Shown in pieces: positions 1 through 5,254 of a stretch of DNA of 10,504 nucleotides (position 1 is the first letter of the stretch; the number at the start of each line of letters is the position of its first letter). Below the pieces are notes generated by a model. It worked only from the letters and a program-made list of their open reading frames with translations. It was not told where the DNA came from and made no database searches. The stretch lies in assembly GCA_964487845.1 (NCBI GenBank), contig CAZASK010000038.1:1-10504 (forward strand), given 5' to 3'. A program made the position numbers and the translations under genes. This DNA comes from CAZASK01 sp964487845. Lineage in GTDB: Bacteria; Chlamydiota; Chlamydiia; Chlamydiales; FEN-1388.

Positions 1-21
1 ATCTAAAAATTTCTCAAATAT

Positions 22-78
22 TTATTTGGTTAATAGGAGACTCGCGTTAAAAAATGAGCTTGAATTCTCCGTATTCAT
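22..78 (-). pseudogene. Relic 5' end of a second copy of the lysine-rich protein gene
   Basis: The minus strand reads MNTENSSSFFNASLLLTK and then stops. The first six residues, and seven of the first eight, match the start of the intact lysine-rich protein at 550-1263 (MNTENSNSFLRGFYDK), after which the similarity ends. The ATG overlaps an upstream TGA stop exactly as in the intact copy, and an AAGGAG ribosome-binding site sits 5 bases before it. I read it as the surviving start of a paralogous gene whose body was lost by deletion or replacement. The 18-residue product is unlikely to be functional. Confidence rests on the nucleotide match to 1241-1303 and not on the short protein match. Confidence 0.6.
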
Positions 79-118
79 ACGAGCTCCTTACATTTGTTTG
101 CATACTCATGAATATAAC
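56..118 (-). repeat. Diverged copy of the methyltransferase/lysine-rich gene junction (copy 2)
   Basis: These 63 bases align without gaps to 1241-1303 at a constant offset of 1185, with 56 of 63 identical; 85-118 is a perfect 34-base match. On the minus strand it encodes the end of a methyltransferase, YIHEYANKCKELV-stop, against YIHEYANKCKEIT-stop in the intact gene. Next comes an ATGA stop/start overlap and the first codons of the downstream gene. Similarity stops sharply at 118/119, so this is a truncated segment of a paralogous gene pair and not a free-standing repeat. Confidence 0.85.
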
Positions 119-242
119 GCAAGTCGCCTATCAACAAAATAAATTATTTGATAAATTTTTAGATGGGAAAACACCCTACGTCGAGAGTAAAAAGTTTGTG
201 ACAAAGCGAACAATTACAATCAACGAGGTTGAAAATGGATGA
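119..242 (+). pseudogene. Tail fragment of an unknown plus-strand ORF
   Basis: Beyond the duplicated junction the plus strand stays open for about 40 codons, with protein-like composition (for example FLDGKTPYVESKKF and TKRTITINEVENG), and stops at TGA 240-242. An ATG at 235 overlaps this stop and begins MDELSLIVI before a stop at 262-264, which resembles a coupled gene start cut off by the next breakpoint. The nominal ATG at 54 lies inside the antisense side of the duplicated junction and is probably accidental, so the fragment has no start of its own. I do not recognise the family. The minus strand here is broken by stops in all frames, which weakly favours the plus-strand reading. Confidence 0.3.
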
Positions 243-260
243 ACTTTCTCTTATAGTCAT

Positions 261-434
261 TTAAATTGACATTGATAAAATTGCTAAATCAAAAGCCGCT
301 GATTTGTGAAAACTTGCATTATCAAGAATCAGTACTTGACATAGGGTTAAGCTTGGCAATAACTCATGCTTCAACCAGACATTGAGCAGATTTGTATCGC
401 AAGTGCCCTCAAAATACAAAGACATCAAGATATC
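261..434 (-). pseudogene. IS630-family transposase fragment
   Basis: One minus-strand frame is open from 434 to a stop at 261-263. It contains FEGTCDTNLLNVWLKHELLP followed by VLILDNASFHKSAAFDLA. This is the characteristic core of IS630/Tc1-mariner-like transposases: a (F)EGT-C-T segment, then the second catalytic aspartate in a DNASFHKS block. In an intact transposase the usual LPPYSPDLNPIE block with the third acidic residue would follow; here the frame ends within about 10 residues, and the N-terminal half with the first Asp is missing. No terminal inverted repeats or TA target duplication are evident. It is a dead internal fragment, and it is evidence that insertion sequences have acted at this locus. 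Confidence 0.75.
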
Positions 435-527
435 TCACATTCCACCAAGGATGAAGCTGAAGCTTTAGAAGCTCTGAGACAAATGCTTGACCAACTTTCA
501 AGTGCACGATCAAAAATGTGCCAGTAA
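366..527 (+). pseudogene. Possible C-terminal tail of an unknown plus-strand gene
   Basis: The plus strand is open from an ATG at 366 to TAA at 525-527 (53 codons). The first 16 codons lie antisense to the transposase fragment and are probably a shadow. From about 414 on, the reading IQRHQDISHSTKDEAEALEALRQMLDQLSS looks like an amphipathic helix. It stops only 7 bases before a strong hairpin terminator on the same strand, which supports it as the end of a former gene. No ribosome-binding site precedes the ATG. The family is not recognised; it may equally be chance. Confidence 0.3.
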
Positions 528-534
528 TCCATTC

Positions 535-577
535 AGGAAGCCAATATTTTTACATATTAGGCTTCCTTATTTTCTTC
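535..577 (+). terminator. Strong intrinsic terminator, overlapping the 3' end of the opposing gene
   Basis: The arms at 535-547 and 554-567 pair over 13 base pairs with a single bulged A at 559: AGGAAGCC pairs with GGCTTCCT, extended by an AATAT/ATATT stretch. The loop is 6 bases. On the plus strand a T-rich tail (TATTTTCTT, 569-577) follows directly, giving a classical Rho-independent terminator. In the minus direction a T-run comes only about 17 bases after the stem, so termination that way is less certain. The stop codon of the minus-strand gene at 550-1263 lies at the edge of the loop, so its last codons (IRKPNM) form one arm. Confidence 0.7.
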
Positions 578-1263
578 CGTATATTCTCTGTTTTTTCTTT
601 CGTATGAGCCGATATAGTATTGATTGCGGCGGCATGCATTTTTTTAACCATTTTCTTTTGTTTTTTTCCTGCAACGCGCTGCAGCCTTTTTCTGCCTTCT
701 TGTTTGATGAGTTGTATGGCAATTTGATCGGTCTTTTCTATTTGTCTTATTTCATGAACATCAAAAGCATTGTCTATGCCTTTTTTTATCTGCTGCACAC
801 CGCACCATGTTTTCTTTGCCATCGATAATACGCTAGAGAGCTTGGAGAGGAGGTAATTACAACCTACAGTTACCACTCTGGTCGCTACTGCTGAAACAGT
901 CGTTTGTGTTGGCTGCACTCGACCGCCCTGAGAAGACTTTTTGTGTGCGTTTTTGCGTCTCTTTTTTGTATGTGATTTTGAAGAGGAGGTGGCTTTATGT
1001 AATTGTTCGATATCTTTTTCACTAATTTCACCTTTTGAGATCAGCATGTTATAGCATTTTTTTGCGAACTGTATGCCAAATTTGGTAGCTTTGTATGGAG
1101 TATCAAGAGGTGTTAATTTGAGGATTCCTTCAGCAATATCAGTCAGTGAAGTGTGGTATGCGCTGACAAGACTTCTGATGGAGCTGTTTTTTTCATTCTC
1201 AATCAATGCATCGATTTTATCGTAAAATCCTCTCAGAAAGGAGTTTGAATTTTCGGTATTCAT
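550..1263 (-). CDS. Lysine-rich basic protein of unknown function
   Basis: This 237-residue protein is not recognised. Residues 1-95 look helical and globular. Residues 96-110 are a basic cluster containing HTKKRRKNAHKKSS. Residues 122-147 are a moderately hydrophobic stretch. Residues 188-237 are again very basic (GRKRLQR, AGKKQKKMVKKMH, TENIRKKIRKPNM). There is no signal peptide. The start overlaps the stop of the methyltransferase gene at 1260-1263 (ATGA), with an AAGGAA ribosome-binding site inside the end of that gene, so the two are probably co-transcribed and translationally coupled. The basic clusters would suit nucleic-acid binding (chlamydiae have lysine-rich histone-like proteins Hc1/Hc2), a nuclear-localising effector, or a substrate for the adjacent methyltransferase; all three are inference. 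The last codons fall inside a terminator hairpin, so the original C-terminus may have been altered by rearrangement. Confidence 0.7.
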   Translation of the reverse strand: MNTENSNSFLRGFYDKIDALIENEKNSSIRSLVSAYHTSLTDIAEGILKLTPLDTPYKATKFGIQFAKKCYNMLISKGEISEKDIEQLHKATSSSKSHTKKRRKNAHKKSSQGGRVQPTQTTVSAVATRVVTVGCNYLLSKLSSVLSMAKKTWCGVQQIKKGIDNAFDVHEIRQIEKTDQIAIQLIKQEGRKRLQRVAGKKQKKMVKKMHAAAINTISAHTKEKTENIRKKIRKPNM

Positions 1264-1303
1264 GTGATTTCCTTACATTTGTTTGCATACTCATGAATAT
1301 AAC
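1241..1303 (-). repeat. Intact copy of the duplicated gene-junction segment (copy 1)
   Basis: This is the partner of 56-118, offset 1185 with no gaps. It spans the last 13 codons of the methyltransferase gene, the ATGA overlap and the first seven codons of the lysine-rich gene. Differences from copy 2 cluster around the stop/start and in the first codons of the downstream gene, while the methyltransferase end (1270-1303) is identical over 34 bases. This suggests stronger constraint or more recent exchange on that side. Confidence 0.85.
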
Positions 1304-1934
1304 AAGATGTCATCCCCCATGGGAATTGAACTTCACATTCCTCTATAGATACAAATTCGTCTACTTTCATATATTCTGTAAGAGAAAAACTAATAGTAAT
1401 AATTTTTAAAGATCGCCTTTCACGACGGATGGCGGCAACAAGCGATAGAATCTCATCGTCTTGTAGCTGTGATCCAAATAGATAGAGCACGGTGGCCCCT
1501 GGGAAGGCACTTTTCCTAAAATCCTCTAAGCGAAACGTAATATTTGGAATACAAAGCAATCTGACTATCCGCTGTGCAGTTTGAATAAAACGCTCGATTC
1601 CATCTATTCCCACGACCTTGCATCCTATAAAACAAGCAAGCCAAATAGCGCTTCTTCCCCTTCCACATCCCAACTCATATACACAATCTACCTTTGTAAT
1701 CCCAGCAGCTTGAGCAATCACTGCCATTGTAGTAAGAGGCGTCTCTCCATATGGCTCCAATGAAGGGATCTTTTGTCTGTGAGCTTCTTGCCTTGCAATA
1801 CGATAAGGACTTTTCCAAAAATAACTCAATAATACCAAGAGATCTGCACATGCAAACCTCACGTTTTTATAAAAAAATAAAACATTTTTTATAAAATCTA
1901 TAAAATTAGTAAATTTCGATTTTAAAAAGTTCAT
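1260..1934 (-). CDS. Membrane-anchored class I SAM-dependent methyltransferase
   Basis: This is a 224-residue protein. Residues 11-40 are hydrophobic and aromatic (FIDFIKNVLFF, CADLLVLLSYFW), giving one membrane anchor or a hairpin. The Rossmann-type methyltransferase domain follows: YGETP at 62-66, motif I YELGCGRGR at 86-94, the ribose-binding acidic motif VVGIDGIER at 107-115, NITFRLEDF at 131-139 and VLYLFGSQLQ at 149-158. The order of membrane segment, TP motif, glycine-rich loop and 'vvxxFG' strand resembles the FAM173-type protein-lysine methyltransferases; that assignment is inference from layout only. The target is unknown. No clear ribosome-binding site precedes the ATG at 1934, although no better internal start is visible. 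The stop overlaps the start of the lysine-rich gene, suggesting a two-gene operon. Confidence 0.8.
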   Translation of the reverse strand: MNFLKSKFTNFIDFIKNVLFFYKNVRFACADLLVLLSYFWKSPYRIARQEAHRQKIPSLEPYGETPLTTMAVIAQAAGITKVDCVYELGCGRGRSAIWLACFIGCKVVGIDGIERFIQTAQRIVRLLCIPNITFRLEDFRKSAFPGATVLYLFGSQLQDDEILSLVAAIRRERRSLKIITISFSLTEYMKVDEFVSIEECEVQFPWGMTSCYIHEYANKCKEIT

Positions 1935-1982
1935 GTTTATGGCTTGTTATGTTTAAAATTTCATTTATTTCTTCGTTTAGGG

Positions 1983-2011
1983 TTGATTTATTTCATATCA
2001 TGAAAGATGAT
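1983..2011 (+). promoter_or_regulatory. Candidate promoter of the pdh operon
   Basis: TTGATT (1983-1988) and GATGAT (2006-2011) are separated by 17 bases and match the vegetative -35/-10 consensus at four of six positions each. An alternative -10, TATCAT at 1996-2001, is a better hexamer but lacks a good -35. The site lies 31 bases before the pdhA start, in the 108-bp region between divergent genes. This is a weak prediction. Confidence 0.3.
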
Positions 2012-2013
2012 AT
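1995..2013. promoter_or_regulatory. Perfect dyad (operator-like) between divergent genes
   Basis: ATATCAT (1995-2001) and ATGATAT (2007-2013) are exact reverse complements around a 5-base spacer, GAAAG. The dyad overlaps both candidate -10 elements of pdhA and lies 29 bases before its start codon, where a repressor would act. It could also fold as a small RNA stem in the pdhA leader. No regulator gene is nearby to suggest a partner. Confidence 0.4.
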
Positions 2014-2042
2014 CTAGAAAGAGAACAATCTGAAGAGAGAGT

Positions 2043-3035
2043 ATGACAGCAGATAGTGACAAGATAATCAACCTTCTAGGGCGAGATGCTCTTATTCATT
2101 TCTTGAGAGAAATGTTAAAGATTAGAAACTTTGAGACTCGTGCTGAGCTTGCGTATCAGCAAGGAATGATTGGCGGATTCTTTCATTCCTATATTGGTCA
2201 AGAAGCTATCCAAACCGCTGCTGTCGGATTTCTTGGACAAAATCATTGGTACGCTACCACCTATCGCTGCCATGCGCTTGCACTCTTACTCGGCGTCGAT
2301 CCTCAATCTATTATGGCTGAGTTATATGGAAAAATAACAGGAAATGCAAAGGGAAGAGGCGGCTCTATGCATCTCTATAGCGATCGCCTGCTCGGAGGCT
2401 TTGGTATTGTGGGCGGTCAAATTCCTATCGCTACAGGAGCTGCTTTTAAAACAAAGTATCTAGGCATCACTGATGAAGTCACTCTCTGTTTTATGGGAGA
2501 TGGTGCGGTGGCTCAGGGCGCATTTCATGAATCACTGAACATGGCAGCACTTTGGGATTTACCCTGCGTATACGTGATCGAAAACAATCAATGGGGCATG
2601 GGAACAAGCGTGTATAACGCAATTGCCAATGCAGATCACTTTTCTCAAAAAGTAGCTGCAGCTTATGGAATGAGCTCCTATATAGCAGACGGTCTCGACT
2701 TCTTCAATTGCTACTCAATATTTAACCAGGCGTGCAGTGAGGCAATGAAGACACAACGGCCTATTTTAATTGAATGCCGTACTCAACGATTTAAAGGACA
2801 CTCGATATCAGATCCTGGCTTGTATCGATCGAAGGATGAATTGAAAACGTGTATGAGCCGAGATCCTATCCTGCTCATGAAACAAGAGCTCGAAAAACGA
2901 GGACTCTTAACAGAAGATGAATATAAAGAGTATGACAAGGAAATGAAAGAGATCGCTATTCAGGCAATGAAATTTGCTGAACAGTCTGCATGGCCTGATC
3001 CTATCACCCTTGAAGAAGACGTTTTTGCACCATAA
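2043..3035 (+). CDS. pdhA: Pyruvate dehydrogenase E1 component, alpha subunit
   Basis: PdhA and PdhB form the thiamine-diphosphate E1 enzyme, which decarboxylates pyruvate and acetylates the lipoyl group of E2. At 330 residues the protein has the usual length for a heterotetrameric E1 alpha. The ThDP/Mg motif runs from GDG at 152-154 to NN at 181-182 (MGDGAVAQGAFHESLNMA, then ENNQWGMGT). The conserved active-site loop is at 251-262 (KGHSISDPGLYR), matching the serine loop that is phosphorylated in mitochondrial E1. FHSYIGQEA and the GRGGSMH segment are also typical. The start follows a purine-rich GAAGAGAGAG ribosome-binding site. It is the first gene of the operon; pdhB follows after 9 bases. 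The strong adjacent pdhB and E2 genes make a branched-chain or acetoin dehydrogenase less likely. Confidence 0.95.
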   Translation: MTADSDKIINLLGRDALIHFLREMLKIRNFETRAELAYQQGMIGGFFHSYIGQEAIQTAAVGFLGQNHWYATTYRCHALALLLGVDPQSIMAELYGKITGNAKGRGGSMHLYSDRLLGGFGIVGGQIPIATGAAFKTKYLGITDEVTLCFMGDGAVAQGAFHESLNMAALWDLPCVYVIENNQWGMGTSVYNAIANADHFSQKVAAAYGMSSYIADGLDFFNCYSIFNQACSEAMKTQRPILIECRTQRFKGHSISDPGLYRSKDELKTCMSRDPILLMKQELEKRGLLTEDEYKEYDKEMKEIAIQAMKFAEQSAWPDPITLEEDVFAP

Positions 3036-3044
3036 GGTATAGAC

Positions 3045-4025
3045 ATGCAAGTAGTAGATGTTCGCGAAGCTCTTAGACAAGCACTCGATGAAGAAATGCA
3101 AAAAGACCCTAACGTCTTCATTATGGGTGAAGAGGTTGGTAAATACAACGGAGCGTATAAGGTTACAAAGGGCCTTTTAGACAAATGGGGTCCAAGAAGG
3201 ATCATCGACACCCCTATTTCTGAATTAGGTTTCGCAGGCTTAGGCATTGGAGCTGCGATGACAGGCCTTCGTCCAGTAATCGAATTTATGAGCTTTAACT
3301 TCTCATTTGTCGCGTGTGACCAGATCATCTCGAATGCTATAAAAACGTACTACATGTCTGGAAATCGTTTTCATGTGCCTATTGTATTTCGAGGTCCGAA
3401 TGGAGCTGCCGCGCAAGTATCATGCCAACACTCTCACTGTGTAGAGGCGTTTTATGCGAACTTTCCAGGCCTTATTGTCATCGCGCCAAGTAATGCATAT
3501 GATGCAAAAGGTCTTTTGAAAGCTGCTATTCGCAACAATAACCCTGTCCTCTTCTTAGAGTGCGAGCTGATCTATAACGATAAGATGGAAATCCCCACAG
3601 ACGAATATGTGGTGCCTATCGGAAAGGCAAAGGTAGTACGTGAAGGCACAGATATCACCCTTGTCTCTCACAGTCGTATGGTCAACATCTGCAAAGAAGT
3701 TGCAGATGAGCTAGCAAAGAAAAACATATCCGTTGAAGTAATTGATTTACGCACGATTAAACCTCTTGATATCACAACGATTGCAGAGTCTGTACGCAAG
3801 ACCCATTTTTGCTGCCTTGTGGAAGAAGGCCATATCTTTGCAGGTATTAGCGCAGAAGTTGGCTTCCAAATTCAGCAGCACTGCTTTGAATATCTTGATG
3901 CGCCGATCGCACGTGTATGCCAAAAAGAAACGCCCATGCCCTACTCAAAAGGTATGGAGAAAGAGACCTTGCCTAACAAAGAACGGATTTTGCACACTAT
4001 TTATAATACGCTGAATATTGAATAG
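3045..4025 (+). CDS. pdhB: Pyruvate dehydrogenase E1 component, beta subunit
   Basis: This is the partner of PdhA in the alpha2beta2 E1 enzyme. It has 326 residues, the normal length, with the transketolase pyrimidine-binding domain first. GEEVGKYNGAYKVTKG (28-43) carries the glutamate that activates the ThDP aminopyrimidine, followed by DTPISELGFAGLGIGAA and RPVIEFM. The AAQVSCQHSH block and PGLIVIAPSNAYDAKGLL correspond to the active-site and cation-binding region. The C-terminal transketolase domain includes VEVIDLRTIKPLD and VEEGH. Wording is close to the plant/chloroplast and chlamydial PdhB type. The AAGG ribosome-binding site overlaps the pdhA stop codon, so translation of the two subunits is probably linked. 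No residue known to be critical appears to be missing. Confidence 0.95.
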   Translation: MQVVDVREALRQALDEEMQKDPNVFIMGEEVGKYNGAYKVTKGLLDKWGPRRIIDTPISELGFAGLGIGAAMTGLRPVIEFMSFNFSFVACDQIISNAIKTYYMSGNRFHVPIVFRGPNGAAAQVSCQHSHCVEAFYANFPGLIVIAPSNAYDAKGLLKAAIRNNNPVLFLECELIYNDKMEIPTDEYVVPIGKAKVVREGTDITLVSHSRMVNICKEVADELAKKNISVEVIDLRTIKPLDITTIAESVRKTHFCCLVEEGHIFAGISAEVGFQIQQHCFEYLDAPIARVCQKETPMPYSKGMEKETLPNKERILHTIYNTLNIE

Positions 4026-4033
4026 GATCTACT

Positions 4034-5254
4034 ATGCCATTTACTTTTACGATGCCAAAATTATCACCCACGATGGAAACAGGAACTGTTGCAAAGTGGC
4101 ATAAAAAAGAGGGTGATTTCGTCGAATCCGGAGACCTCCTGTTAGAGGTAGCAACAGATAAAGCAACTGTAGAACATTGCGCTCTCGATGCTGGCTACAT
4201 CCGCAAAATCATAAAGCAAGAAGGCGATCGCGCTCGCGTCAATGAGCCTCTTGCTGTTTTTACAGAAAGCATCACTGAGTCTCTTGACGGCTATATTCCC
4301 GAAGGTGTAGTCACACATAACAATGAAATAGCATCTACCACCCCACCTGCGCCAGTGACTACAGTAAAAAGCGCACCATCAAGAGAGCCTGTTTCTGCAA
4401 AACCTTCTTCCAGGCCCCTCGCATCTCCACTCGCTAAAAGACTGGCAAAAGAACAGTCTCTTGACCTCAGCCACGTTTCCGGATCGGGACCACAAGGCAG
4501 AATTATGAGCCGTGATCTTGCAGATGCGCCGCACATTGCTGTACACACAGCAGAAGCTGTGCAACATATTGCAGATCGTGAAGAAGCACTTTCACCGATG
4601 AGGCAAGTAATTGCAGAAAGATTGCAGTATTCCAAGAGCACGATTCCTCATTTTTATATCCATCAGCAGGTAAATGTAGATGACCTTGTCCAGATGAGAG
4701 AACATGTCAAGAAATTAGAAAAGGCATTTACCATTAATGACTTTATTATCAAGGCAGTAGCTCTTGCTCTTAGCATGCACCCTGCTGTCAATTCTGGATA
4801 TAACCCAGAAAACAACACAATCGTTCGCTATGGAAATATTGATCTTGCTATAGCCGTAACTATTCCTGGTGGACTGATTACTCCGATTGTTCCCAAGGCA
4901 AACACACTGTCACTCTCATCTATTTCCGAAAAAGTAAAATCTCTTGCTCAGAAGGCAAAAGAAGGTAAGCTGCAGCCAGCAGAATTTCAAGGCGGCTCTT
5001 TTACTATTTCCAATCTAGGAATGTTTGGCATCAGCGACTTTCAAGCGATCGTCAATCCACCTCAAGGTGCCATCTTAGCGATTGGTGCTGTACAAGAAGT
5101 GCCAGTCGTTAAAAAAGGCGAAGTTACAGTTGGCAAGCAGCTTTCTCTTACCTTATCATGCGATCATCGAGTTATTGATGGGTCAGATGCGGCTCAATTT
5201 ATGCAGACACTCAAAAGACTCATCGAAAACCCTATTCTCTTTTTAACAGCATGA
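4034..5254 (+). CDS. pdhC: Dihydrolipoamide acetyltransferase (E2) of pyruvate dehydrogenase
   Basis: E2 accepts the acetyl group from E1 on a lipoyl arm and passes it to CoA. It has 406 residues with a single lipoyl domain (1-78, lipoylated Lys43 in EVATDKATVE), an Ala/Pro/Ser/Thr-rich linker (about 100-127), and a peripheral subunit-binding domain (128-163, SPLAKRLAKE and GSGPQGRIMSRD). A second linker leads to the catalytic domain (186-406) with the active-site histidine at 378 in SCDHRVIDG. The single lipoyl domain fits the chlamydial and mitochondrial-like E2. The ribosome-binding site is AGGA, seven bases before the ATG; the gap after pdhB is 8 bases. The stop overlaps the next gene's start (ATGA). 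No E3 (lpd) gene lies in the window and it must be supplied from elsewhere. Confidence 0.95.
   Translation: MPFTFTMPKLSPTMETGTVAKWHKKEGDFVESGDLLLEVATDKATVEHCALDAGYIRKIIKQEGDRARVNEPLAVFTESITESLDGYIPEGVVTHNNEIASTTPPAPVTTVKSAPSREPVSAKPSSRPLASPLAKRLAKEQSLDLSHVSGSGPQGRIMSRDLADAPHIAVHTAEAVQHIADREEALSPMRQVIAERLQYSKSTIPHFYIHQQVNVDDLVQMREHVKKLEKAFTINDFIIKAVALALSMHPAVNSGYNPENNTIVRYGNIDLAIAVTIPGGLITPIVPKANTLSLSSISEKVKSLAQKAKEGKLQPAEFQGGSFTISNLGMFGISDFQAIVNPPQGAILAIGAVQEVPVVKKGEVTVGKQLSLTLSCDHRVIDGSDAAQFMQTLKRLIENPILFLTA

Noticed and set aside
414..530. Upstream continuation of the IS630 transposase on the minus strand
   Set aside because: No frame gives the expected upstream transposase sequence; the transposase frame meets a stop at 435-437.
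487..828. Phe-rich plus-strand ORF of 113 codons
   Set aside because: It is the antisense of the lysine-rich gene: AAA/AAG codons read backwards give TTT/CTT, producing artificial Phe/Leu-rich protein. It has no ribosome-binding site.
1206..1409. Plus-strand ORF sharing LTFVCILMNIT with the ORF at 54-242, suggesting a small protein family
   Set aside because: The shared peptide is only the antisense translation of the duplicated gene junction; the coding reading is on the minus strand.
2960..3328. Minus-strand ORF of 122 codons across pdhA/pdhB
   Set aside because: It lies antisense to the well-supported 3' end of pdhA and the start of pdhB, with no recognisable domain.
4291..4641. Minus-strand ORF within pdhC
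   Set aside because: It is antisense to the linker and subunit-binding region of E2; the linker's Ala/Pro-rich codons tend to leave the opposite strand open.
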